A stretch of 64,000 nucleotides of DNA from Symbiodinium natans (GCA_905221605.1 CAJNDS010001713.1:696401-760400); one strand, 5' to 3'. Shown: positions 52,375 through 62,482, numbered from the stretch's first letter. The notes: generated from the sequence alone by a model not told the origin. A program made the numbers and translations.

Positions 52375-52512
52375 CATATATATATATATACATATATATA
52401 TTTATATATACATATATACATATATACGTATACAGTTATATATATATATATATATATATATATGCATATATACATATATATATATATACATATGTATATA
52501 CATATGTATATA
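52311..52512. repeat. (TA)n/(TACA)n microsatellite in intron
   Basis: Pure TATA/CATA repeats starting 8 nt after the donor of exon 3. Confidence 0.95.
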
Positions 52513-52576
52513 TGGCCCTTATTGCACACGCTCTCCCCATAGCAAAGCAGAATTTCCTTGCTGCTTGGCTTGGCAG

Positions 52577-52651
52577 GCGCTCTAGGTGCTGAGCACGCCG
52601 ATCTCTCCGGCGGCAGCCTGCAAGTGTATAACGCCACGGCCGAAAATGGAG
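52577..52651 (+). CDS. Beta-helix exon 4, type B
   Basis: 75 nt, [20 protein letters not shown] then AENGG. Acceptor TGGCAG|G, GT donor. A TTTAGGG array follows at 52685. Confidence 0.7.
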
Positions 52652-53191
52652 GTTGGGTCGAGCTGGTGCATCACGGTGCATCGAGGTTTAGGGTTTAGGG
52701 TTAAGGGTTTAGGGTTTACGGTTTAGGGTTTTAGGGGAGCTTGCTGTGAAACTTGAGGTGACACCTTTTCCTTCGGAGCTGACTCTTGCGTCATGCGCTG
52801 CTGGACCGGCTCTGACTGGTCTTAAGATGTGAATGTCAGGTCCTCACGCTAGCCGTTAAACCGAAAGGCCTATGAAATCCACTGGCGTACCAGGCCTTAT
52901 TTCAAGAGCCCCTTGGAAACAAGAGGCCAAGCCTTTGATGTCCAAAGCTCATAAACTTACGGATCCCTTATATCCCCAATAATCCCCCCTTTTTAAAAGC
53001 CCTTTGAGGAATTATATAGGTAATTACCTACTTCCCTTTTTCCTCCGAAGAGCCAGTACTCGGAGGGATGTTTAGGGTTTAGGGTTCAGGGTTTGTAGGG
53101 CTTAGGGAAATCCACAACCTCACATCCGGTAAACTACGAGTGTACAATAGACGGGCCTCTTCCACCTCCCTCCTCGCTACCAGCTACGCAG

Positions 53192-53272
53192 GTGCCATTC
53201 ACATCGGAGAGACGCTCTCCATGTCTGGCGGAAACGTCACTGTGCAGAATGCATCGGCCAGAAGAGACGGAG
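53192..53272 (+). CDS. Beta-helix exon 5, type A
   Basis: 81 nt, [20 protein letters not shown] then SARRDGG. Acceptor ACGCAG|G, GA donor. Confidence 0.7.
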
Positions 53273-53681
53273 GAGCTCGACAGTGGGAGGGATTGGGAAG
53301 GGAACACATCATTTCAAGGAAGATGCTGGCTTCAGGGAGTCGTCCATGGTGTTATCTACAGCTTTCAGGATCTCACGTGCCATGTTTCTCCGAGCCCTGC
53401 CCTTCTTGGGACATAGTCTGCAGCAGAAGCAAGAAGACCCTGGCTGTGCTTCTCAACCCCCTTTAAAGTTTGCTTCAACCGCCTACATCTTTGCCGCGAC
53501 CGCCAAGTTGCTTCTGCCTGTTTGCTTCCGGTTTGCTTCCACTGCCGGTTTCTTTTACACCGCCTCTTTGCTTACACCGCCTTTCGCTTCGACGAGTTTC
53601 CTTCCCCCGCCGGTTGCTTCGACAGCCTCTTTGCCCTTAACCCTCGAAACCAGTCACCACCCGTTTGCTTGGCCTTGCCAG

Positions 53682-53765
53682 GTGCTCTCCTTGTATTTGG
53701 GGGGGGCGCCAACCTCTCCGGCGGCAGCCTGCAAGTGCGCAACGCCCAGGCCGTACAAAATGGAG
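53682..53765 (+). CDS. Beta-helix exon 6, type B
   Basis: 84 nt, [20 protein letters not shown] then AQAVQNGG. Acceptor TTGCCAG|G, GC donor. A run of G near the start adds one residue relative to other copies. Confidence 0.7.
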
Positions 53766-53915
53766 GCCATGTGGAGGTTCTGGGCATTTTCCCTCTGAGC
53801 CCAAGGCGCCCCAACAGAAGCCTACTTAGCAGACATAAGCCCTAAACCCTAAACCCTAAGCTTACCCTGAGTACAGTCCTCCCCTTCGCTACGCAGCACG
53901 ACGCACCCGACGCAG

Positions 53916-53996
53916 GTGCACTTTTTCTCAGCAAGCTCTCCATGTCTGGCACAAGCATCACTGTGCAGAATGCAGTGGCCCACAGCCGCACCGAAG
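53916..53996 (+). CDS. Beta-helix exon 7, type A, diverged
   Basis: 81 nt, ALFLSKLSMSGTSITVQNAV then AHSRTEG. The usual SGGN is SGTS and the terminal GG is EG, so this copy is less constrained or decaying. It lies between a CCCTAAA tract (53838-53860) and a TTTAGGG array (54025). Confidence 0.65.
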
Positions 53997-54590
53997 GCCG
54001 GACGGTTTTGGAGGGGATTTCGGTTTAGGGTTTAGGGTTTGAGGTTTAGGGTTTAGGGTTTAGGGTTCAGGGTTCAGGGTCTCGGGTGTGGGGGTTAGGG
54101 TTTAGGGTTCAGGGAGGGTTTAGGGTTTAGGGTTGAGGTTTAGGGCTTAGGGTTTGGAAAGCGCGGCGTGTCACATGAAATTCGTTTTGCTCCGCATGTT
54201 TGAGCAAAACGAAGCTATGCACTGGGTTTCATCTGTTTTCAGGTTTGGGGTCGTCCCATCTTTCAGATAGGTCTCTTGAAGAAGGTTGTGTGGACTTAAG
54301 GCTGGTCTTTTCAGGCGAGTATCAGGTGCTCGCAGTCATCTAAGGGATTCTGAGAAATATATCGCAGACACCTTCTCCGGAAACTGAAATGCAGAGGAAC
54401 CACGACCTTGCGGAAGGCAGACACGACACCAGGGCCTCTCACCGTCCCAGCATGCCTGCGGCTCGGAACAAGCCCTCAGACACCTTTGGAGGAAAGCCCA
54501 TTTAGGGTTTAGGGTTTAGGGTTTTGGGTTTAGGGTTTAGGGTTTAGGGTCAGAATTCTGGCAGCTTGGCCTGGCAGCTTGGCCTGGCAG

Positions 54591-54677
54591 GTGGCGGCGC
54601 TCTCTACGTAAAGAAGGAGGCGAACATCTCCGGCGGCCGCCTGCGAGTGCGCGACGCGAAGGCCATGCAATATGGAG
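54591..54677 (+). CDS. Beta-helix exon 8, type B
   Basis: 87 nt, GGALYVKKEANISGGRLRVR then DAKAMQYGG. GT donor. Its acceptor region contains the 13-mer CTTGGCCTGGCAG twice in tandem, so two possible AG sites lie 13 nt apart. Confidence 0.7.
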
Positions 54678-55663
54678 GTGGGAGCGGGTGCACGTGAGGT
54701 CTCCGCGTGACAGCTGAAGCCGATAGTTAAGCCTTCTGAGCCTTCTGAGGCATTTATTTGGCATATGGCACACATTCTTGCTTTGTCTAATGTGCTTCAC
54801 TTGATCTGCCGCTCACCAGCTGGCAGACATATGCGTTATGCCCTGCTTGTACAAGTTAGGCTTTGGCAGTTTTACGGGATGTTTCAAGTCGGAGGTTTTG
54901 ATACACCAAATGTCTACAAGATGGGTCTTGCCCAGCCGCTGGCCCGCGAACGCAGAACTTGAACTTGAGCGGTGCCTGCTGAATGACAAGCCGTACGCCG
55001 TTGGTCGAGCTACGTTGGCTTGCTTGTCAGTCGTAGTTCTACGTGCTGCAATAAGTTGGGCCATTGCTGCCACTCCTTGTAGGGCATGTATAAGGTCCTT
55101 GCTAAGTGAAGCTATCTTTGTAAGCGTTTGAGAAGTTCTTCGTGCGTAGGTAAATCGGCATTTTTGCTTCGTTCAATAAGCGAATTCATTTTACAAGGGG
55201 CTGCATGCAGAGTTGAGTCTGGATGGACGAGTGTTGCTCCTATAGACAAATTCCTTTGACTGTGATTCATCAAGTGCAACAAGGCTGTGGGCGCATGTTG
55301 TGGTTTCCATAGTCTGCAGTAAGTCTAGAGGTTGTGGGGATCAAATGCTCAGGAAACTGATGGCAGGCGGCACATAACAGAAAGATTGCAAGTGACAGCA
55401 CGTCGACGACTGCGCGAGAGGATGCCAAAACGCGACACGGTTTCAGCCGCATGGCGAAACGGGTTCCGGAAGTTCGGCCACGGCCAGGTCCCAACACTTT
55501 CAACGGAAGCACTTCTGCAGGCGTTTGGAAAGTGCCACTTCAAAGCAAAGGAAAGCGAAGCCACAAGAGAACATACAAAGCATCTAAGCAGAGACGCGAG
55601 CCTCACAGCGGCAATCAAGGCCACTCCTCCCCTCGCTTTGCAGCTACGATCCGCCATGTTGAG

Positions 55664-55744
55664 GCGCCCTTGTCACCGCAAGCAATCTGTCCATGTCTGG
55701 TGGAAACATCACCGTGCAGAACGCATGGGCCCGGAAAGGTGGAG
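55664..55744 (+). CDS. Beta-helix exon 9, type A
   Basis: 81 nt, ALVTASNLSMSGGNITVQNA then WARKGG. Acceptor GTTGAG|G, GC donor. Confidence 0.65.
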
Positions 55745-56026
55745 GCCCGAGCTGCGCGAAGTGATTCTGAGGAATGAGATTTCAGGAATTGGCTTTCCCT
55801 TCCTTGTTCGTACTTGTCTGTACCTAGTTCTGAAATGTTCTCGAGGCTGTGGACTTCAGGCTGGGCTTGTCAGGGTGCTCGTAGAGCCTCGAAGCTGGAA
55901 CCTTGCGGAGGGGCTGAAAGTTGCTTTTCCCAGGAAACCATGGGCGGCATGATCTTCGGCTAGAGGGCCCCCTGCCTTTTTTTGAGTTTCAGAGCAGACC
56001 TCTGGTTTGTGCTCGACCTATGGCAG

Positions 56027-56107
56027 GTGCTGTCTACGTACGTCTTCACGCCAGCCTCTCCAACGGCAGCCTGCAAGTGCGCAACGCCACGGCCGCTGAA
56101 TCTGGAG
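56027..56107 (+). CDS. Beta-helix exon 10, type B
   Basis: 81 nt, AVYVRLHASLSNGSLQVRNA then TAAESGG. Acceptor ATGGCAG|G, GC donor. Very close to exon 12. Confidence 0.7.
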
Positions 56108-56477
56108 GCCGGAGCTGCCCTCGGCAAAGCCTACTTAGCAGACACTTGCCCTGCCATGTAGTATTCAGGTGCGAGTCGCGGGATGCTTGAAAAGTCGGAG
56201 GGCTGTACCGATAGAAAAGAAGGTCTGCAACTGGATGCGGAGCTGTTCTCAGCACCAGCGAAGTAATGGCAAGATCTTCTCTGCGCTGTACCAGGTTGCG
56301 TACTGTGAAGAAACGTGCTGACGTGCCAGGATTAGGTAAAACCAGATCACAAGGCCAAGTAGTACCAAACAAACGGAAAACAAGGCAAAAGCAACCTCTA
56401 AGCAGAGACGTGCGGCAGCCGCCTCGAACCTCACAGCGTCCGGCCGCGAAAAATGAAACACTCCTCCGCCTCGACAG

Positions 56478-56558
56478 GCGCTCTTTACATTGGACGGACG
56501 CTGTCCATGTCTGGCGGAAACATCACCGTGCAGAACGCAACGACCCGAAAGAATGGAG
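56478..56558 (+). CDS. Beta-helix exon 11, type A
   Basis: 81 nt, ALYIGRTLSMSGGNITVQNA then TTRKNGG. Acceptor CGACAG|G, GC donor. A family 3 element lies 22 nt downstream. Confidence 0.7.
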
Positions 56559-56576
56559 GCCGGACCCACAGCAAAG

Positions 56577-56687
56577 GGAGCTTAGTAACTTGGTAGGTAA
56601 CCTTTTAACCTTATTGGGGTAATAGAATCCCCTTATAATCCCAAAGGTTAGCCTTTAGTTCCCCTAGGTACTGGACAACTAAGGGAG
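56577..56687. mobile_element. Family 3 element in an intron, GGAG target duplication
   Basis: The element at 56581-56683 (CTTAGTAACTTGGTAGG...GGACAACTAAG) is flanked by exact GGAG duplications. It lies inside an existing intron and need not act as one itself. Its sequence is close to the copy at 58122. Confidence 0.85.
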
Positions 56688-56883
56688 GGGGCGCGGACAA
56701 TTCAGGTGTGGCCTCCTTCTTTTTTTCTCACATACTGTAGTTGTTCTGAAGGAGGTTGTGGATTTTCGGCTGGGATTTTCAGGGTGCTCGTAGTCATCGG
56801 CCACGAAGACTGAAATCCGAAGAGGGCAATCCCTTTATCAGTAGAATTTGCTGAAGGTCCAGCTTCTCTGCCTGGCCTTGCAG

Positions 56884-56964
56884 GCGCGGTCCATGTACAT
56901 CTACACGCCAACCTCTCCGGCGGCAGCTTGCAAGTGCGCAACGCCACGGCCGCTGAATCTGGAG
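56884..56964 (+). CDS. Beta-helix exon 12, type B
   Basis: 81 nt, [20 protein letters not shown] then TAAESGG. Acceptor TTGCAG|G, GC donor. Confidence 0.7.
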
Positions 56965-58022
56965 GCCAGAGTTGAATCATTTGCCTTCTGAGCATGTCGG
57001 GCCAAGACACCCCCGGCAGAAGCCCTTTTACGTTATTTTTTCGTTTCGACTTCCTAAGCTTTCAAAACCTTTGTAGGGTTTCTATAGTCGCTTCGTCTCA
57101 ATCTCCCGCATGGGGTCTTAAGCCCCTCGCCTCTGCGACGCGTGCCCCGTACAAGACTCGAAGGCTGAGGTAAGCCATAAGCGTATCTGGGACGTGTGCC
57201 ATTACAGATTTGCACTGCGCAAGCCACCCAAAATCTGGATGCAGACTGTGCAGGCAGCATGTGTAGAGTAGCAGACCTGATGCAAGCAGCACATGTCCTT
57301 GCAAAGCCGGTAATGTTGGCAGAGTCAAACTGACGGGAGGTGTTGCTAGCAACCAGTTTGTGGGCAGGGACAGGGAATCTCACCCAAAAGCCTCACGATT
57401 GCCAGATTACGTTAGCCCGTTCCAAGCCTGGCTGCGTTGGGCCCATGGTTGCAAAGAGCGTAAAAAAAGAGGAAAGTGGTTCTTGAATATGGAAAAGTTA
57501 GCACAAAAGGCGAGTCAGCCAGGCAAATGCCAGACCGGCCATGACTGGACCCCGCGCTTGCTTGGCCCTGGCTCTAGAGCTCTTGCAGGCCGTTGATCGA
57601 GACACCAGACACAGGTCCAGAAAGCAAGCTTCAAGGTTGAGTCGATGCCCTTTCGTTGTCGGATGTCCCAACACGACGAGCATGTCGGCGTGGATCTACG
57701 GGCGGAAGAATGCAAGGGTGCCGGGGTGCCGGCCAAGGTGCCGGGGTGCCGGCAGCAAAGCTTGAGGCTTTCAGCTTTGGGTAGTGGGACTTAGCCAGGC
57801 GAATCACAGAAAAGCAGTGGCTCTTGTGCTGAAGCAAGCTTTGTATCGGTCAAGCTTTATAGTTTAAGTCGGTTGTACTTGACGTGCGTTTGTGCTGCGC
57901 AGGAAATGTTGATCATCCTTGCCATCTCTTGCCCCATGATTGTCAGCCTCACTCCCTGTGCAATTCCAAGCCCACTATAGAGGCCATTAGGCCCAGGTGC
58001 CCATCACTGTGTAACCGTGAAG
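56965..58022. other. Long intron, no exon seen
   Basis: No further A or B exon was found. A short tandem GCCGGGGTGCCGGCAAGGTG-type repeat lies at 57718-57753. Confidence 0.5.
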
Positions 58023-58117
58023 GCTGCCTTTACGTCGGCGACATCAACAAGTCGGCCGCGAGCCACCTCTTCCTGCAGAGATGCAGCGCCGACGAGGGCG
58101 GGGGCATCAGGGCATAT
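58023..58117 (+). CDS. Beta-helix terminal exon, part upstream of element
   Basis: After GTGAAG the phase-1 frame reads CLYVGDINKSAASHLFLQRC, then SADEGGGIRAY. It ends before GAAG, which is duplicated beyond a family 3 element. Removing the element continues the frame into EGSAHLSGRTAFDNCTAL, another F-x-x-C type repeat. Confidence 0.6.
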
Positions 58118-58223
58118 GAAGCTTAGTAGTAGAGTAGGTAACCTTTAACCTTTTTGGGTTAATATATGCCCCTTATAATCCCAAAGGTTAACCTTTTAAA
58201 CCCCTAGGTACTGGACAACTAAG
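58118..58223 (+). mobile_element. Introner-like element, family 3, GA-AG intron
   Basis: The element at 58122-58223 starts CTTAGTAGTAGAGTAGG and ends GGACAACTAAG. It is flanked by exact GAAG duplications (58118-58121 and 58224-58227). GA donor and terminal AG remove 106 nt and keep IRAYEGSAHL in frame. Unspliced, the frame meets TAG within the element. Confidence 0.85.
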
Positions 58224-58613
58224 GAAGGCAGTGCACACTTGTCCGGCCGCACGGCCTTCGACAACTGCACGGCGTTGAAGACAGGGAAAGCGATATCGGC
58301 AGCTGGGAACATCAAGGTGGAGGCAGCCTGGGTATCAGGCAGGGAATATGTGCCAACCATGTATGCAAGCCATGGCCATATCGAGGTGGCACAGCTGGAC
58401 TGCGCGAACGCGCCAGGTTGTAGAGTAGCTGCCGCTTCACAAGAACTGGGCTCGCTCACGTGTGCTCAAGGGCAGGGGCGGTTCGCGGAAGCATCGTCCA
58501 CGGGCTGCGCGACGTGCGAAGTAAAGCACACACGCTTGGCAAGTAAAGCGGAAGCTTGCACACCTTGCCCCAACATGACGAGACTCGTCAAACATAAAGC
58601 AGCCCATGTGTGA
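58224..58613 (+). CDS. Beta-helix terminal exon, Cys-rich part
   Basis: It reads GSAHLSGRTAFDNCTALKTG, then a degenerate repeat and a Cys-rich end (CANAPGC, SSTGCATCEVKH, EACTPCPNM). The paired C-x2-C spacing resembles ephrin-receptor-like GCC2/GCC3 modules. The frame stops at TGA 58611-58613, but a donor near 58590 may be used to reach the Cys-rich exon at 60597. Confidence 0.5.
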   Translation, partial: EGSAHLSGRTAFDNCTALKTGKAISAAGNIKVEAAWVSGREYVPTMYASHGHIEVAQLDCANAPGCRVAAASQELGSLTCAQGQGRFAEASSTGCATCEVKHTRLASKAEACTPCPNMTRLVKHKAAHV

Positions 58614-60596
58614 CAATAGGGATTTGCACTTGATTTGGGGCCTGGATCTTTGGGAGGACCCTGGATGCCTGAGATCCAGAAGTCCAGAACAGCTTGTTGA
58701 GAATTTCCTGAATGAACATGTTCTTTCGAGAGCCCCACCTAGAAGAAGACAAGGAGTCTCAGAGCAGCCAAGGAAAATTGTCTGTGAGCCAGATGAACTG
58801 GGGTTGCCGCCCGGAACTATGGTGCCTGCCATGCAAGATTGTTCGGACGTTTTGGAGGCTCAGGGGTTGGATTCTCGAGGCCGCACCCGGCTCGATACCC
58901 CCCAACACCTGCTGCAGCAACCTGTTCAGCTTCTGCGCCCAGTAGATGACTGACAGGAAGTCGAAGTGGAGGGCAAGAGCGTCATCGGGGGGGATTCAAA
59001 GCATGAAGCCAAGTTTGAGTTTTCAGCTAGGAACACAAAGGCGAGTGTTTCAGCTTTCAGGCAACAGCAGGTTTCTGAGGAGGGAAGCGCCTTTGGAAGC
59101 GACATGCTCCAGCGCGCATGAAAAGGCCCCGAACCAGCCTAGGCCTCTAACCCGAGTTCCGTCTAGAGTACCGACTCCAGGGGGGACCTCTTAGAGGGAC
59201 CGAGAGATACGTGAAGGCCTTTGAAACGTTAAAACACTAAGCAGACATGTCCTCAGTAATGGGAAAGAAGATCAGACTTTGCCTTGCGAAACAACCCGAG
59301 GTGCTGCTGGACAGCTCCCTGGACAACCTCTCAGACTGGTACTTCTGTCCGAGCAAAGAGGCCCTGCTTCGGTGGGCATTCCATGCGAAGTAGCGGCTCA
59401 TCCACCTTTTTCTGCCAGCATCCATAGAGTACATTGTCAAGAATTTGGGGGGGGGGGGGGGGGGGGGGGGGGCTTTTCTCAATCCTGAGTTCACACTAGC
59501 CCGACAGTTTGAATGCCCCGGCTCGTCTCTGCCCAGCTCTGCGCAGCCTCTAGCCCCTCAATAAACCCCAAACGCTAAGCCCTAAACCCTAAACCCTAAG
59601 TCCTAAACTTAAAGCCCCAAAAAGATGGCATGATTGGAGGTGTGCCCGGGAGGCACGATCCAGGCAGCCTCAGACCCAGACTCCGAGCCAAAGTTCCTCG
59701 AGGACAGGCGTTCCGGTAAGTATCGGGGGCCCAAACTGAGGGTTTAGGTTTTAGGGAGGGTCCAGGGGTTTAGGGTTCAGGGTTCAGGGTTTAGGGTTCA
59801 GGGTTTAGGGTTCAGGGATCAGGGTTTAGGGTTCAGGGTTTAGGGTTTAGGGTTGATGGTTCAGGGTTGAGGGCTTATTGCACAGGGTTTTGGGATACCC
59901 CGTGGAATCCGAAGATGGTCCTTGCAGAGTCCTGTGACGAGAAGATGGGTAGTAGAGCCTCCTACAGCTTGCAGATTTTCTGAAACACCGCAAGCTTGCC
60001 TCTCGAGCACCCAGGCGCCTGCTTACAAAACGCCTCGCCATGTTCATGCCTTGCTGCAAGCTGCCCTGACCCCAACCCCAACTTGGGCGCAGGAGATGTG
60101 CGGAGTTGGGTATGATGGGCCTGGGCAACATGTCAGCGGCTTCAGGTTTAGGGCGGCTCGAAGATTCCTTGGCCTGTTCTGTGGTGGTTCTATTCCTTGT
60201 CAAGATGTACGTGCTCACGCGCTGCTCTTTACTAGAAGCCGAGGACCCGGAGTAGGCCTTGACTTCCTTTTTCTAGGGTTGAGGTTCCCTTATAATCCCC
60301 TTAAAACCAAACAGGGTACCCTTTTCATTCCGAGGTTACTCCTGGGTCTAGAAGCTTAAGTACTTTGGAAGTCTCGGGCCGCTTTGGCTCGCGGAAGTCC
60401 GGACTCGAAGCTTCTTTGTGCCGAGCCATCCTTCTGGCAGCGTCGGGGCATTCACAGGCAACTGGAAGTCGCAGGTTCCCTGCACTTGCTGCTCGTTTCC
60501 TGAATGTAGGTTCCGAGCTAGCAACCTCACTTCGAAAGAAACTTGCCCAAGTGCCCTTAATTCCTTAAGCCTTAGGAGCTTCTCCTATTTTCCCAG
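58614..60596. other. Intronic or intergenic, one coding-like frame
   Basis: Apart from the frame at 59247-59396 nothing is recognised. It holds a G-run at 59449-59472, degenerate arrays at 59570-59610 and 59740-59872, and a MITE-like fragment near 60255-60350. Confidence 0.45.
59247..59396 (+). CDS. Coding-like frame, unknown
   Basis: From ATG 59247 a frame of 49 codons reads MSSVMGKKIRLCLAKQPEVL, then LDSSLDNLSDWYFCPSKEAL, and ends at TAG. The composition is protein-like. An inner AG|G at CCCGAG suggests that the second half may be an exon (VLLDSSLDNLSDWYFCPSKE). No family is recognised. Confidence 0.3.
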
Positions 60597-60694
60597 GTGC
60601 ACCAATTGCAAACCGGCGTTCGCCCGGCCAGATGGCAACACGATGCGGTGCGTCGAGTGCGCGAACACCACGCAACAGGCCGTGGACATCAGTG
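60597..60694 (+). CDS. Cys-rich exon (GCC2/GCC3-like)
   Basis: After TTCCCAG the frame reads CTNCKPAFARPDGNTMRCVE then CANTTQQAVDIS, a C-x2-C...C-x2-C module. It ends at a GC donor and a TTTAGGG array starts 8 nt later. It probably continues the surface-protein gene. Confidence 0.5.
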
Positions 60695-60699
60695 GCTTG

Positions 60700-60835
60700 G
60701 GTTTAGGGTTTAGGTTTAGGGTTTAGGGTTTAGGGTTTAGGGTTTAGGGTTTAGGGTTTAGGGTTTAGGGTTCAGGGTTCAGGGTTCAGGGTTTAGGGTT
60801 CAGGGTTTAGGGTTTTGGGTTTTGGGTTTAGGGTT
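60700..60835 (+). repeat. TTTAGGG/TTCAGGG array, about 18 units
   Basis: A plus-oriented array with several TTCAGGG variants, directly after the Cys-rich exon. Confidence 0.95.
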
Positions 60836-61396
60836 CCCACAAGAGAAGCCCATGGCCTCTTGGAGGCTGTAAAGCTGTTTTGGTGGTGGGGAGCTTCGTG
60901 TCCTTTTCCGTCCACGTCCAATATTTTCTTTGGTGGCACTTCAAACCAGAGACAATGTCATCGCATTCATGACGCCGAAAACATTCTGCGTCTTCTAAAT
61001 CCAAAGTTCCAGCCCTTGATTCGCCGGGGGTCAGGCAGCCCTCTACGTGGCAAGGCTGATGATCACCGACCTTGCTTTGTTCGCATCCGCAACAGCTACG
61101 GCGCCTCGCAAGCAGTCTCCATGTCCAGTTTAAACGCTGCAGCCTCATTCGTAAGCAAAGGCCCGAATTTCACAAGGCTACTTGCGAAGGAACGCCTCTA
61201 TGCTCATTACCGAGGTGAGTGGCGCCAAAAAGGAAACTTGGGCCTCATTTAAGATCGTCTCAAGTACCTTGCCTTACCTAAAAGCTGACTTTGCTCAAGT
61301 GACATGGCCCTCACATCGGAAGCGAACATGTAGTCAGGAACGCCCAATCAGCAGCACGTGGCTGAACATGCTGATGGCCTTCGCTGCTGTTGCAGG

Positions 61397-61466
61397 CATA
61401 GTCATGCCGCTGAGCCGAATGTTTCAGAAACAGATGAGAGAACGCGCGTTTGCTTTTGAAGCGGCC
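61397..61466 (+). CDS. Candidate membrane-proximal exon
   Basis: The frame around the GTTGCAG|G acceptor reads LNMLMAFAAVAGIVMPLSRM upstream and across it, then FQKQMRERAFAFE. It may be a membrane helix with a basic follow-on segment. Whether the hydrophobic part upstream of the AG is coding is unclear. Confidence 0.3.
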
Positions 61467-62258
61467 TAGAGCAGTGTGTTTTCCTTACTGCGAGACTGCT
61501 AGCACCTCCTTTTCGCCTTCAGACCCCCTGCCAGCCACCTGGAGCACTCGTCCCACTCAAGCACTGCTCACTTCCCCTCAAATCTGCACGACTCAGAGCG
61601 GCCTTGAGCGTAGAAACTGCTGCCCAGAATCCTCAATTGGAGAATTTCGTCCTAGAGCTTTGCTGTGAAGCTGCAGCCCAGAATCTGCCATCAAAACCAT
61701 TTTGCCTGGCAAAACGCCCATTCGGATGACTAGCAGAGGTCTGCCGTGATGCAGACAGGCGGCTTCGCGCGACTGCAGGCGCGGACCATCCCGACCACGC
61801 CGGCCCCAGAACCCCACACTATGAACCCTAGTAGACTCGGGGTATATATAGTCCTGCCATAATTGAAAGGTTGACCTTTTTTGGCCCAGGATACTCAGCA
61901 ACTATTTAGAGTAGCCCCCCCCCCCCCACCCGAGAAGCAAAAAATTGGCAACATCACGTTCTCATCCTCACAGTTGTCGATGTTCTGGCCGTTCGTGCTG
62001 GATGGGCAGGAACGCACGGTGACACCTCGGATCCGTCATTTTGCGTTATATTCTGTTGAAACAGAGTTCAGTCCGGTTATGTCCATGCATTTTCTACACG
62101 CCCATGGTGATCTCGTCCTTCGAGTGCCGCCCCTTTGCTGGGTGTGTCCGCCTCGAGTCTTCAGTGTGTCGCCTTCTGAGCCATCTTTTGAGAAGACTGC
62201 TACGGAGTGCTTGTTGTCAATGCGTTAAGGTGGCCTTCCTGGGCCCGAAGGAGTTATA

Positions 62259-62482
62259 ACTTGGGATGTTCCCACTTATACTAACAGTCCTTTATAGGGA
62301 TTACAGTACCGCTATTGTAATCCCTATCTAGGATGCCCAGTAGTGCCCTTATTCCCTTTTTGGGGGCTCTAGGTTCCCCTATAAACCCCTTTAAGCAAAA
62401 AAGGGCACCCTTTTAAATCCTAGGTTACTGGGCAACCTAGCCATTAAGGACTGTGAGTACACGAGGGAACATCCCAAGTTAT
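62259..62482. mobile_element. GGGATGTTCCC-family element with a second element nested inside
   Basis: The outer ends CTTGGGATGTTCCCACTTAT and CGAGGGAACATCCCAAG are inverted. Inside, 62334-62445 has ends of the TGCCCAGTAGTGCCC / TTACTGGGCAACC type, related to family 2. Confidence 0.65.

Larger units (their letters stand above)
50998..60694 (+). other. Multi-exon surface protein gene with beta-helix repeats (gene span)
   Basis: Exons of 75-87 nt, nearly all phase 1 at both ends, encode repeats of about 27 residues. Two types alternate: A ([15 protein letters not shown]) and B ([15 protein letters not shown]). Each junction rebuilds GGA followed by a hydrophobic residue (usually Leu, Ile or Val), the repeat motif of polymorphic-membrane-protein-like right-handed beta-helices. 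Most acceptors are AG|G; donors are GT, GC or GA. The array runs A, A, B, A, B, A, B, A, B, A, B, then a terminal exon and Cys-rich exons. By composition it is a large secreted or surface protein. Exon order and membership are inferred from phase and similarity. Confidence 0.65.
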
